This document shows positions 26,590 through 35,230 of a stretch of 64,000 nucleotides of DNA, in pieces. The stretch spans positions 62,001 to 126,000 of the forward strand of contig NZ_PVZN01000016.1 in the NCBI RefSeq assembly GCF_003024385.1, read 5' to 3'. The stretch comes from Pseudomonas sp. BBP2017. GTDB taxonomy: Bacteria; Pseudomonadota; Gammaproteobacteria; Pseudomonadales; Pseudomonadaceae. Within the stretch, counting starts at the first letter, position 1, and each line of letters begins with the position of its first letter. Under the pieces are notes generated by a model that did no database searches, had not been told where the DNA came from, and saw only the letters and a list, made by a program, of their open reading frames with translations. Made by a program: the position numbers and the translations under genes.

Positions 26590-27567
26590 TCAGTTGGCGA
26601 TGAACTTGGCGCTGACGTACGGCGCGTAGTCCGGCAGTACCGCTTCAACCTTGCCCTGTTCCTTGAGGAAGGTGGCGGTGGCGGTGATGGCCTGGGTGGT
26701 CGGTGCACCGAGTGCGGCAAGCTGCTCGGCTGCCAGCGGGAACACGTTGCCTTGCAGCAGGGCCGGAATGTCCGTGGCTTTGGCGCCGGAGAGCTTGACC
26801 AGTTTGTCGACGTTACTCTGATCGGCCAGCCAGGCTTGTGGGTCTTTGCGGTAGTCGGCGTAGGCATCGAGGGTGACGTTGGCGAAGGCCGTGACGATTT
26901 CCGGGTGCTTGGCGGCAAAGTCCTTGCGCACGATCCAGGCATCGAAGGTCGGTGCGCCTTTCTCGGCCAGTTCGCCGGAGGTGATCAGCACCTTGCCGTT
27001 TTCCTTGGCCACACCCAGGGCCGGGTCCCAGACGTAGGTGGCGTCAATGTCACCGCGTTTCCAGGCGGCGATGATCGCCGGTGGCGCGAGGTTGAGGATC
27101 TGTACCTTGGCCGGGTCGATATTCCACTGTTTAAGCGCGGCCAGCAGGCTGTAATGACCGGTTGAAACGAACGGCACGGCGATTTTCTTGCCGATCAGGT
27201 CCTGGGGCGAGTTGATCCCGGCGCCTTCGCGCGCCACCAGGGCTTCGGCGGCGCCGATCTGGGTGGCAATCAGGAAGGTTTCCACCGGCAGCTTGCGGGT
27301 CGCGGCGGCCGCCAGGGGGCTGGAACCGAGGTAGCCAATCTGCACGTCGCCGGAGGCCACGGCGGTGATCACATCGGCGCCACTGTCGAACTTGCGCCAG
27401 TCGATGCTGGCCTTGCTGGCTTTTTCATAGTCGCCGTTGACCTGGGCAACTTTCGCCGGGTCGACAGTAGTCTGGTAGGCAACGGTCAGGTCAGCCGCCT
27501 GAGCGAACCAGCTGGCGCCAGCCAGGGTCAGGGCGGCGAACAGGCGCAGCGGAGCATGCAGGGTCAT
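26590..27567 (-). CDS. tauA: Taurine-binding periplasmic protein
   Basis: Solute-binding protein (325 aa) for taurine import. The signal peptide ends WFAQA-ADL (residue ~25). The mature domain opens with LTVAYQTTVDPAKVAQ and has DVQIGYLGSSPLAAAAT and IDATYVWDPALG, typical of TauA. It contains no Cys and no Met after the start, so the processed protein has no sulfur. AAGGAG precedes the start. First gene of tauABCD, transcribed leftwards from the long gap with the porin gene. Confidence 0.95.
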   Translation of the reverse strand: MTLHAPLRLFAALTLAGASWFAQAADLTVAYQTTVDPAKVAQVNGDYEKASKASIDWRKFDSGADVITAVASGDVQIGYLGSSPLAAAATRKLPVETFLIATQIGAAEALVAREGAGINSPQDLIGKKIAVPFVSTGHYSLLAALKQWNIDPAKVQILNLAPPAIIAAWKRGDIDATYVWDPALGVAKENGKVLITSGELAEKGAPTFDAWIVRKDFAAKHPEIVTAFANVTLDAYADYRKDPQAWLADQSNVDKLVKLSGAKATDIPALLQGNVFPLAAEQLAALGAPTTQAITATATFLKEQGKVEAVLPDYAPYVSAKFIAN

Positions 27568-28116
27568 GGTGAACTCCTTGTCAGGCGGTCGGTGGGGAAG
27601 CCATGGCTGAAAGACTAAGTGATCTAAGAAATGTAAAATAAATAACTTTTTAGCATTAGCTTAGGAGCCAATCGCTTTAAGTGACCGGGCGTGCGCGGGA
27701 GCGGTCGTCTTCCAAACCTGACGGTGGTCAATGCCAAGGCCTGCAGAAAACGAAAGGATGAGGTCGAGCTGCAGAAGGGGGGCGGTGGGTAAATGCGGCG
27801 CCTCAAAGCTAAACGATCTAAAAATCTGCAAGCAAATAGCCTTTAGGAATTTGCGCATGTGCCGATAATGGCAGCGGAGAAATTTCTGTCCATATTCCGT
27901 AATAATCTGAAAAATTACGAAATAAGTCTTTTTGGATTTATAGGATTGTCATTATCCTTGGCCCAAGGGTTGGCGCATTAGACCAAAGTCGTGAAACGAA
28001 TAGTTACGATTGACGTGACAGTCACGCTTTGGTGCTAATCGCCAATCGACGTCGAGCAGGGCGATAGATCCTGCCGTAAGCGACACACAAGAATTAGAAA
28101 CGTAGAGGAGCAAAAC
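27568..28116. promoter_or_regulatory. 549-bp divergent regulatory region tauA / porin
   Basis: No gene is convincing here; two short minus-strand frames lack ribosome-binding sites and family similarity. The region carries two AT-rich blocks that align with each other (27615-27657 and 27809-27851, about 28 of 43 bases identical). Both contain GATCTAA and AAATA-x-C-x-TTT cores 194 bp apart, suggesting duplicated regulator sites. A third AT-rich block lies at 27881-27951. The porin ribosome-binding site AGAGGAG is just before 28117. Confidence 0.5.
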
Positions 28117-29463
28117 ATGTACAAGTCGACCTTGGCATTCGCCGTGGCCGTAGGGGTTCTGGCCCAGCAAGCGAATGCCGCCGGTTTCGTTGAAGACAGC
28201 AAGTTGTCGGTTAGTTCGCGGACCATGTATTTCGATAACGATAACCGCGAGCTCCATGGCAAAAACGCCGACAACCGTGAATCTGGCCAGGGCTTTAAGC
28301 TCGACTACATCTCGGGCTTCACCGAGGGGCCCGTTGGTTTCGGTGTTGATGCGCAAGCCCTGTGGGGTATTCACCTGGATGGCGGTAAAGGCCACCACCC
28401 GGATAGCAGCACCTTCTTCCCAAGCGACACCGATAAATCGGCTGAGAGCCAGTGGGGGCGCTTTGGTGCCAATGCCAAAGCACGTTTCTCCAAGACTGAA
28501 GCTCACTTCGGTAGCGCCCTGGCACCTACCCTGCCAATCCTCGTAGCGAACGATGGCCGTCTGCTGCCGCAAACGTTTGAAGGTGGCACCATCCAGTCGA
28601 AGGAAATCGACAACCTGACCCTGAACGCCGGTCAGCTGACTCACGCCATGGGCCGTGCGTCGAGCAACCGTACCGGTCTGGCTGTTGCAGGTGGCACCCA
28701 GGACAGCAATAAGTTCCAGTTCGCCGGTGGCGACTGGAAGGTCACCAAAGACCTGACCCTGCAGTACTACTACGCGAACCTGGAAGACTACTACAAGCAG
28801 CACTTCCTGGGCCTGACCCACGTTTTCCCGATTGCTGACGACCAATCCTTCAAAACCGACCTGCGCTACTTCGACAGCAGCAGCGATGGCGCGAACAGTG
28901 ATGGTGATGCTGATCACATCTTCAGCAACAACGGTGGCTATGCCAAGAACAAAGGCGAGGTCGATAACAAGACCTGGAGCGCCATGTTCACCTACACTTT
29001 GGGTGGTCACTCGTTCCTGCTCGGTCATCAGCAGGTCGGCGATGACGGTGGTTTCGTCTACCTGGGCCAAGGTGACGTCCTCAGAGATGGCACTACCCGC
29101 AACGAAGGCAACGGCGGCTCGAGCTTCTACCTGTTCACCGACAGCATGATCAACTCGTTTGTCCGTGCTGGCGAGAACACCACTTTCGGTCAGTACGCGT
29201 ATGACTTCGCACGTCTGGGCGTGCCAGGCCTGAAGGCTTCGGTCAACTACCTGCGCGGTGATGACGTTCGCTACAAGTCCGGCAACGGTACGTATGACGA
29301 GTGGGAACGCGACGCGCGTGTCGATTACGTTATTCAGGAAGGCACCCTCAAAGGCTTGGGCGCCAGCCTGCGTCATGGCGTTTACCGTGGTGAAGGTTCC
29401 GAGTCCGCTCGCGACCAGGACCAAACCCGCCTGATCTTCAACTACACTTACAGCTTCATGTAA
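28117..29463 (+). CDS. OprD-family outer-membrane porin
   Basis: Outer-membrane beta-barrel porin of 448 aa. The signal peptide ends QQANA-AGF. Mature N-terminus GFVEDSKLSVSSRTMYFDND and the closing strand RLIFNYTYSFM match the OprD/OccK family. Alternating polar and aromatic strands run throughout and Cys is absent, as in most porins. Placed between the tau and ssu clusters, it probably admits sulfonates or related anions, but the substrate is inferred. AGAGGAG precedes the start and a strong terminator follows the stop. Confidence 0.9.
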   Translation: MYKSTLAFAVAVGVLAQQANAAGFVEDSKLSVSSRTMYFDNDNRELHGKNADNRESGQGFKLDYISGFTEGPVGFGVDAQALWGIHLDGGKGHHPDSSTFFPSDTDKSAESQWGRFGANAKARFSKTEAHFGSALAPTLPILVANDGRLLPQTFEGGTIQSKEIDNLTLNAGQLTHAMGRASSNRTGLAVAGGTQDSNKFQFAGGDWKVTKDLTLQYYYANLEDYYKQHFLGLTHVFPIADDQSFKTDLRYFDSSSDGANSDGDADHIFSNNGGYAKNKGEVDNKTWSAMFTYTLGGHSFLLGHQQVGDDGGFVYLGQGDVLRDGTTRNEGNGGSSFYLFTDSMINSFVRAGENTTFGQYAYDFARLGVPGLKASVNYLRGDDVRYKSGNGTYDEWERDARVDYVIQEGTLKGLGASLRHGVYRGEGSESARDQDQTRLIFNYTYSFM

Positions 29464-29481
29464 GTCCGGTTGAAACGAGAA

Positions 29482-29507
29482 GCCTCGCTTGATGCGAGGC
29501 TTTTTTG
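29482..29507 (+). terminator. Rho-independent terminator after the porin gene
   Basis: GCCTCGC stem, TTGAT loop and GCGAGGC stem, followed by TTTTTT, 18 bp after the stop codon. Confidence 0.9.
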
Positions 29508-29621
29508 TGCCTGCTGATTTATAGGTTAAAAAGTTATAGATAAATCAATATTTATTCTTTTTGTTTTTATTCCAGTGCAGGCACAGTAACCCCATACCAA
29601 ACCCAGCCAAGGAGCCGCACC

Positions 29622-30260
29622 ATGAGCCTCAGACTCGGCGACATCGCCCCCGACTTCGAACAGGAATCCAGCGCCGGCAAGATCCGTTTCCATGAATGGC
29701 TGGGCAACAGCTGGGGCGTGCTGTTCTCGCACCCGGCCGATTTCACCCCGGTGTGCACCACCGAGCTTGGTTTTACCGCCAAGCTCAAGGAGCAGTTCGC
29801 CGAACGCGGGGTCAAGGCCATCGCCTTGTCGGTCGACCCGGTGGACTCCCACCAGCGCTGGATCGAAGACATCAACGAAACCCAGAACACCATCGTCAAT
29901 TTCCCGATCCTGGCCGATGCCGACCGCAAGGTTTCCGACCTCTACGACCTGATTCATCCCAATGCCAGCGACACCCTGACGGTTCGTTCCTTGTTCGTCA
30001 TCGACCCGAACAAGAAGATCCGCCTGACCATTACTTACCCGGCCAGTACCGGGCGCAACTTCCACGAGATCCTGCGGGTGATCGACTCGTTGCAGCTGAC
30101 CGACAACCACAAGGTTGCCACGCCGGCCAACTGGCAGGACGGTGACGAGGTGGTGATCGTGCCCTCGCTCAAGGATGAAGACGAAATCAAGCAACGCTTT
30201 CCGAAGGGTTATCGGGCGGTCAAGCCATACCTGCGCCTGACCCCGCAACCCAACCGCTGA
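29622..30260 (+). CDS. lsfA: 1-Cys peroxiredoxin LsfA
   Basis: Prx6-type peroxidase (212 aa) with the peroxidatic Cys45 in HPADFTPVCTTE and the Prx6 C-terminal arm (TPANWQDGDEVVIVPS). It reduces peroxides and is induced by sulfate starvation in pseudomonads, where it neighbours ssu. Cys45 is its only cysteine and there is no internal Met. A terminator on each side makes it monocistronic. AAGGAG precedes the start. Confidence 0.93.
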   Translation: MSLRLGDIAPDFEQESSAGKIRFHEWLGNSWGVLFSHPADFTPVCTTELGFTAKLKEQFAERGVKAIALSVDPVDSHQRWIEDINETQNTIVNFPILADADRKVSDLYDLIHPNASDTLTVRSLFVIDPNKKIRLTITYPASTGRNFHEILRVIDSLQLTDNHKVATPANWQDGDEVVIVPSLKDEDEIKQRFPKGYRAVKPYLRLTPQPNR

Positions 30261-30283
30261 TCTGTAGCCATAGCAGGGATTTT

Positions 30284-30307
30284 GGGCCGTTTCGACGGCC
30301 CTTTTTT
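30284..30307 (+). terminator. Rho-independent terminator after lsfA
   Basis: GGGCCG stem, TTTCGA loop, CGGCCC stem and TTTTTT tail, 23 bp after the stop. It separates lsfA from ssuE transcription. Confidence 0.9.
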
Positions 30308-30460
30308 ATTTGGATCCGCGAAATTCCGCATAGACTATAAAGGAATATATAAATGATTAAATATGATTTATTGATATATGTATCAAGCTGTTAAGGTCAC
30401 TCCATTCCAGCGAGCACGCAAACTCGCGGCCTTTTAGAACACGATCAAGGATGCGCTCCA
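30308..30460 (+). promoter_or_regulatory. ssu promoter region, AT-rich
   Basis: 153 bp before ssuE. The segment 30331-30390 is strongly AT-rich (ATATATAAATGATTAAATAT, then TATTGATATATGTATC), unlike the surrounding GC-rich coding sequence. It is the likely promoter and CysB-type activator zone for ssuEADCBF. No single -35/-10 assignment is secure. Confidence 0.4.
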
Positions 30461-31054
30461 ATGCTGGTTGTTTCTCTCGGTGGTAGTCCCAGTCTGCGTT
30501 CACGCTCCGGTGTGCTGCTCGAGCGCAGCCGCCAGTGGTTGCAAGGCCAGGGCGTCGAAGTGGTGACTTTCCAGGTGCGCGACTTTCCAGCCGAAGACCT
30601 GCTGCATGCGCGTTTCGATAGCCCCAAAGTGCAGCACTTTCTGCAACTGGTAGAGCAGGCCGATGGCCTGGTGGTGGCGACGCCGGTCTACAAGGCGTCG
30701 TTTGCCGGGGCCTTGAAAACCCTGCTCGACCTGCTGCCTGAACGTGCCCTGAACCACAAGGTGGTATTGCCCATTGCCACCGGCGGCAGTATCGCCCACA
30801 TGCTGGCGGTGGATTACGCGCTCAAGCCAGTGTTGTCCGCACTGAAGGCTCAGGAAACCCTGCAAGGGATCTTCGCGGATGACAGCCAGATTATCTATGG
30901 CGAAGGCAATACCGCCGCGCAACTGGCGCCGGTTCTGGAACAACGTCTGAACGAGTCGCTTGAACTGTTTCACAGTGCCCTGGCACGCCGACCGAAACCG
31001 GTCGCGCCCGGTGTGCTGAATGAGCGTCTGCTCAGTGCGCGCTGGAGCATCTGA
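30461..31054 (+). CDS. ssuE: NAD(P)H-dependent FMN reductase SsuE
   Basis: Flavodoxin-like FMN reductase (197 aa) that supplies FMNH2 to the monooxygenase SsuD. The N-terminal [12 protein letters not shown] is the FMN phosphate loop, and [20 protein letters not shown] and LPIATGGS are family motifs. First gene of the ssu operon. Only one internal Met and no Cys. Confidence 0.94.
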   Translation: MLVVSLGGSPSLRSRSGVLLERSRQWLQGQGVEVVTFQVRDFPAEDLLHARFDSPKVQHFLQLVEQADGLVVATPVYKASFAGALKTLLDLLPERALNHKVVLPIATGGSIAHMLAVDYALKPVLSALKAQETLQGIFADDSQIIYGEGNTAAQLAPVLEQRLNESLELFHSALARRPKPVAPGVLNERLLSARWSI

Positions 31055-31146
31055 GCCGCACCACCCGATTTTTGCAATTCCCACCTTACTCGCCCGCCAA
31101 CGGGCAAGCAGGTGCAGCCTGAACCCAACAGCAAAAGGAGAGCGCT

Positions 31147-32112
31147 ATGCGCACTGTCATTTTGCGTCGTGGTCTGGTCGCTCTGTTTGCTGCGGCTGTG
31201 TCCTTCGGCGCCATTACTCAAGCTCAGGCCCAAAGCCTGCGTATCGGTTATCAGAAATACGGCACCCTGGTGCTGCTCAAGGCCAAGGGCTCGCTGGAGA
31301 AGCGTTTGGCGGCCCAGGGCGTACAGGTGCAATGGACTGAATTCCCCGGCGGCCCGCAGTTGCTTGAGGGCCTGAACGTCGGTTCCATAGATTTCGGTGT
31401 GACCGGCGAAACCCCGCCGGTGTTCGCCCAGGCAGCCGGTGCAGATCTGCTGTATGTCGCCTATGAACCGCCAGCGCCGCACAGCGAAGCGATCCTGGTG
31501 CCCAAGGGCTCGCCGATCCAGTCGGTCAAGGAGCTCAAAGGCAAGAAAGTCGCGCTGAACAAAGGCTCCAACGTGCACTACCTGCTGGTGCGCGCTCTGG
31601 AGGATGCCGGCCTCAAATATACCGACATCCAGCCGGTGTTCCTGCCCCCTGCCGATGCCCGCGCCGCGTTCGAGCGTGGCAGCGTCGATGCCTGGGTGAT
31701 CTGGGACCCCTATCAGGCCGCTGCCGAACAGCAGTTGCAGGCACGTACCCTGCGTGACGGCAAGGGCATCGTCGACAACCACCAGTTCTACCTGGCAACC
31801 AAACCCTATGCGCAGAAGCACCCTGAAGTGATCAACACACTGGTCGAGGAAGTGCGCGCCGTGGGCGAATGGTCCAAAGCCAACCCGCAGGAAGTCACCG
31901 ACCAGGTCGCGCCGCTGCTTGGTCTGCCGACCGACATCACTCTGACCTCGGTCAAACGCCAGGGCTATGGCGCCCACTTCCTGACCCCGGACGTGGTCAG
32001 CGCCCAGCAGAAAATCGCCGACACCTTCCACACGCTCAAGCTGATTCCCAAGCCGCTCCGCATCAAGGATGTGATCTGGACTCCCCCGGCCAAGGTCGCC
32101 ACTGCGCCTTGA
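31147..32112 (+). CDS. ssuA: Aliphatic sulfonate-binding protein SsuA
   Basis: Periplasmic binding protein (321 aa). The signal peptide ends TQAQA-QSL at about residue 28. The mature start SLRIGYQKYGTLVLLKAKG, with TGETPPVFAQAAGADLLYVA and VDAWVIWDPY, is typical of SsuA. It has no Cys and no Met other than the initiator. AAAGGAG precedes the start. It lies 92 bp after ssuE. Confidence 0.95.
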   Translation: MRTVILRRGLVALFAAAVSFGAITQAQAQSLRIGYQKYGTLVLLKAKGSLEKRLAAQGVQVQWTEFPGGPQLLEGLNVGSIDFGVTGETPPVFAQAAGADLLYVAYEPPAPHSEAILVPKGSPIQSVKELKGKKVALNKGSNVHYLLVRALEDAGLKYTDIQPVFLPPADARAAFERGSVDAWVIWDPYQAAAEQQLQARTLRDGKGIVDNHQFYLATKPYAQKHPEVINTLVEEVRAVGEWSKANPQEVTDQVAPLLGLPTDITLTSVKRQGYGAHFLTPDVVSAQQKIADTFHTLKLIPKPLRIKDVIWTPPAKVATAP

Positions 32113-32170
32113 CGATTCGCCCGTGCCGGGACGTGGTCCCGGCTTGCGTTCCCCTTAGGAGACAACTCCA

Positions 32171-33319
32171 ATGAGCCTCAACGTTTTCTGGTTTCTTCCC
32201 ACCCATGGCGACGGTCACTACCTGGGCACCTCGGAAGGTGCGCGAGCAGTCGATCACGGTTACTTGCAGCAGATTGCCCAGGCTGCCGACCGCCTGGGCT
32301 TTGGCGGCGTGTTGATCCCGACCGGACGTTCCTGCGAGGACTCCTGGCTGGTTGCCGCGTCGCTTATTCCGGTGACTCAGCGTCTGAAATTTCTGGTCGC
32401 CCTGCGCCCGGGCATCATCTCGCCGACCGTGGCGGCACGGCAGGCGGCAACCCTGGACCGGCTCTCCGGAGGCCGGGCGTTGTTCAATCTGGTGACCGGT
32501 GGTGATCCGCAAGAGCTTTCCGGTGATGGCCTGTTCCTCAGTCATGAAGAGCGCTATCAGGCGTCGGTGGAATTCACCCGCATCTGGCGTCGGGTACTGG
32601 AAGGCGAAACGGTCGATTACGACGGCCAGCATATCCAGGTCAAAGGCGCCAAGTTGCTCTATCCGCCGATCCAGCAACCACGTCCACCGCTGTACTTTGG
32701 TGGATCTTCGCAGGCCGCACAGGATCTCGCAGCCGAGCAGGTCGAGTTGTACCTGACCTGGGGTGAGCCGCCGGCCGCTGTTGCCGAGAAGATCGAGCAA
32801 GTTCGCGCCAAGGCCGCCAAACAAGGCCGCAGCGTACGCTTTGGCATTCGTCTGCATGTGATTGTCCGCGAAACCAATGCCGAGGCCTGGCAGGCCGCCG
32901 AACGCCTGATTTCGCATTTGGACGACGACACCATTGCCCGCGCCCAGGCGTCGCTGGCGCGCTTTGACTCGGTGGGCCAGCAGCGCATGGCCGCGCTGCA
33001 TGGCGGCAACCGCGACAACCTGGAAGTCAGCCCCAATCTCTGGGCCGGTGTCGGCCTGGTGCGTGGCGGTGCCGGCACGGCGCTGGTGGGCGATGGGCCG
33101 ACGGTGGCAGAACGGGTCAAGGAATATGCCGCACTGGGCATCGATACCTTCATCTTCTCCGGTTATCCACACCTGGAAGAATCCTACCGGGTGGCGGAAC
33201 TGCTGTTCCCGCATCTGGATGTGGAGCGCCCGCAACTGCCGAAAAGCGGTGGTTACGTGAGCCCCTTTGGCGAGATGGTCGCCAACGACATCCTGCCCAA
33301 ATCCGCAGCACAGCACTGA
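32171..33319 (+). CDS. ssuD: FMNH2-dependent alkanesulfonate monooxygenase SsuD
   Basis: Cytoplasmic luciferase-fold enzyme (382 aa) that cleaves alkanesulfonates to aldehyde and sulfite. The N-terminus [17 protein letters not shown], the Cys55 region [10 protein letters not shown] (equivalent to the conserved Cys54 of E. coli), [10 protein letters not shown] and [21 protein letters not shown] are all as expected. Only two internal Met and one Cys over its length. TTAGGAG precedes the start. Confidence 0.96.
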   Translation: MSLNVFWFLPTHGDGHYLGTSEGARAVDHGYLQQIAQAADRLGFGGVLIPTGRSCEDSWLVAASLIPVTQRLKFLVALRPGIISPTVAARQAATLDRLSGGRALFNLVTGGDPQELSGDGLFLSHEERYQASVEFTRIWRRVLEGETVDYDGQHIQVKGAKLLYPPIQQPRPPLYFGGSSQAAQDLAAEQVELYLTWGEPPAAVAEKIEQVRAKAAKQGRSVRFGIRLHVIVRETNAEAWQAAERLISHLDDDTIARAQASLARFDSVGQQRMAALHGGNRDNLEVSPNLWAGVGLVRGGAGTALVGDGPTVAERVKEYAALGIDTFIFSGYPHLEESYRVAELLFPHLDVERPQLPKSGGYVSPFGEMVANDILPKSAAQH

Positions 33320-33329
33320 GGGTCTGGCC

Positions 33330-34124
33330 ATGAGTCGTGCATCCACTCCCTGGCCGCAGCGCCTGGCGCCATGGGCGCTGCCGCTGCTGCTGTTGGCGGT
33401 CTGGCAATTGGCAGTCAGCGTCGGCTGGTTGTCGACGCGCATCCTGCCGGCACCGAGCGCCGTGTTCAGCGCGGGTGTCGAACTGGTGTGCAGCGGCGAA
33501 ATCTGGAACCACCTGGCAATCAGTGGCTGGCGTGCCGCGCTTGGCTTCCTGATCGGTGGCGCAATCGGCCTGGCCCTGGGCTTTATCACCGGTCTGTCGA
33601 AATGGGGTGAACGCCTGCTCGACAGCTCGGTACAGATGATCCGCAACGTCCCGCATCTGGCGCTGATCCCGCTGGTGATTCTGTGGTTTGGCATCGACGA
33701 GTCGGCGAAGATTTTCCTGGTCGCCCTGGGCACCCTGTTCCCGATTTACCTCAACACCTACCACGGCATCCGTAACGTCGATCCGGCCCTGGTGGAAATG
33801 GCGCGCAGCTATGGCTTGTCCGGCTTCGAGCTGTTTCGCCAGGTGATTCTGCCCGGCGCTTTGCCCTCGATCCTGGTCGGTGTGCGCTTCGCCCTGGGCT
33901 TCATGTGGTTGACCCTGATCGTTGCCGAAACCATCTCGGCCAACGCCGGCATCGGCTACCTGGCGATGAATGCCCGTGAGTTCCTGCAGACCGACGTGGT
34001 GGTCCTGGCGATTGTGCTCTATGCCGTGCTCGGCAAGCTTGCCGATCTGGCGGCACGGGGCCTTGAGCGGGTCTGGCTGCGCTGGCACCCGGCTTATCAA
34101 CCGACCCGGGGAGAGGGCGCATGA
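33330..34124 (+). CDS. ssuC: Aliphatic sulfonate ABC transporter permease SsuC
   Basis: Inner-membrane permease (264 aa) with six predicted spans and the loop [20 protein letters not shown]. The start at 33330 ([10 protein letters not shown]), 10 bp after the ssuD stop, is preferred over an upstream in-frame start inside ssuD. Its stop overlaps the ssuB start (ATGA). Confidence 0.95.
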   Translation: MSRASTPWPQRLAPWALPLLLLAVWQLAVSVGWLSTRILPAPSAVFSAGVELVCSGEIWNHLAISGWRAALGFLIGGAIGLALGFITGLSKWGERLLDSSVQMIRNVPHLALIPLVILWFGIDESAKIFLVALGTLFPIYLNTYHGIRNVDPALVEMARSYGLSGFELFRQVILPGALPSILVGVRFALGFMWLTLIVAETISANAGIGYLAMNAREFLQTDVVVLAIVLYAVLGKLADLAARGLERVWLRWHPAYQPTRGEGA

Positions 34125-34933
34125 CCATCCTCAAAGCACCACCGGCACGGCTATTGCGCGGCATACCGCTGGCGGCAAACAACCTGCAGAAAACCTTTGG
34201 CCAACGCCAGGTACTGCGTGACATTGACCTGCATATTCCTGCCGGACAGTTCGTGGCCATTGTCGGGCGCAGCGGTTGCGGCAAAAGCACCCTGTTGCGC
34301 TTGCTCGCGGGGCTCGACCAGCCCAGCGGCGGCGAGCTGCTGGCAGGCTCGGCACCGTTGCGCGAGGCACGCGAAGACACCCGGCTGATGTTCCAGGAAG
34401 CGCGCCTGCTGCCGTGGAAAAAAGTAATCGACAACGTTGGCCTGGGCTTGTCCGGCAACTGGCGAGCGCAGGCGTTGCAAGCCCTGGAGGCAGTCGGCCT
34501 GGCCGAACGTGGCAACGAGTGGCCGGCGGCGCTGTCGGGTGGACAGAAGCAGCGCGTGGCCCTGGCCCGTGCGCTTATCCACCAGCCGCGCCTGTTGTTG
34601 CTCGATGAGCCGTTGGGCGCGCTGGATGCCCTGACCCGTATCGAGATGCAGCAACTGATCGAACGGCTCTGGCGTGAGCATGGCTTTACCGTCTTGCTGG
34701 TGACCCACGATGTCAGCGAAGCGGTTGCAGTCGCTGACCGGGTGATCCTCATCGAAGACGGTGAAGTGGGACTGGACCTGCTCGTCGACCTGCCGCGCCC
34801 CCGTGTGCGTGGCTCCCATCGCCTGGCGGCGCTGGAAACCGAAGTTCTCAACCGCGTGCTCTCGGTGCCGGGTGCACCGCCCGGGCCGGAACCCGTAGCA
34901 CCTTTGCCAACGCAGCTGCGTTGGGCTCATTGA
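34121..34933 (+). CDS. ssuB: Aliphatic sulfonate ABC transporter ATPase SsuB
   Basis: ABC ATPase (270 aa): Walker [11 protein letters not shown]-loop [12 protein letters not shown], signature LSGGQKQR, Walker [14 protein letters not shown], switch VTHD. The last ~30 residues are Pro-rich. It is translationally coupled to ssuC. Confidence 0.95.
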   Translation: MTILKAPPARLLRGIPLAANNLQKTFGQRQVLRDIDLHIPAGQFVAIVGRSGCGKSTLLRLLAGLDQPSGGELLAGSAPLREAREDTRLMFQEARLLPWKKVIDNVGLGLSGNWRAQALQALEAVGLAERGNEWPAALSGGQKQRVALARALIHQPRLLLLDEPLGALDALTRIEMQQLIERLWREHGFTVLLVTHDVSEAVAVADRVILIEDGEVGLDLLVDLPRPRVRGSHRLAALETEVLNRVLSVPGAPPGPEPVAPLPTQLRWAH

Positions 34934-34951
34934 CCAGAAGGAAGCAAGCTG

Positions 34952-35167
34952 ATGACCATCAAAGCGATCAACGTACGTAACCAGTTCAAAGGCACTGTGA
35001 AGGAGATCCTCGAAGGCCCGGTACTTTCGGAAATCGACGTGCAGACGGCGTCGGGTATTGTCACCTCGGTGATTACCACCCGTTCGGTGCGCGAGCTGGA
35101 GCTGACCATTGGCAGTGAAGTAATTGCCTTTGTGAAGTCCACTGAAGTGTCGATCGCCAAGCTCTAA
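34952..35167 (+). CDS. ssuF: Molbindin-like TOBE protein SsuF
   Basis: Protein of 71 aa, a single TOBE/molbindin domain (NQFKGTVKEILEGPVLSEID and IGSEVIAFVKSTEVSIAK). In Pseudomonas ssu operons this gene (ssuF) follows ssuB and is needed for sulfonate use; oxyanion binding is inferred from the fold. No internal Met and no Cys. GAAGGAAG precedes the start. Last gene of the operon, followed directly by a REP pair. Confidence 0.88.
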   Translation: MTIKAINVRNQFKGTVKEILEGPVLSEIDVQTASGIVTSVITTRSVRELELTIGSEVIAFVKSTEVSIAKL

Positions 35168-35170
35168 AGC

Positions 35171-35223
35171 ATCGCGGGGCAAGCCCGCTCCCACCGGTTG
35201 TGGGAGCGGGCTTGCCCCGCGAT
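35171..35223. repeat. REP pair after the ssu operon
   Basis: Two full-length inverted REP copies (35171-35194 and 35200-35223) with a 5-base spacer, nearly identical to the pair at 1899-1951. It lies between the convergent ssuF and TetR-family genes. Confidence 0.9.
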
Positions 35224-35230
35224 AGCGCCA

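Noticed and set aside
27624-27858. Two short minus-strand frames (60 and 65 aa) in the tauA/porin gap
   Set aside because: No ribosome-binding site, overlapping each other in different frames, atypical composition; the region looks regulatory.
27952-29424. 490-aa open frame on the - strand
   Set aside because: Antisense to the porin gene; the porin has a signal peptide, a ribosome-binding site and a terminator.
7041-35223. Horizontally acquired sulfur island
   Set aside because: No integrase, tRNA border, insertion sequence or clear shift in base composition of the coding sequences; the gene order looks like ordinary Pseudomonas chromosome.
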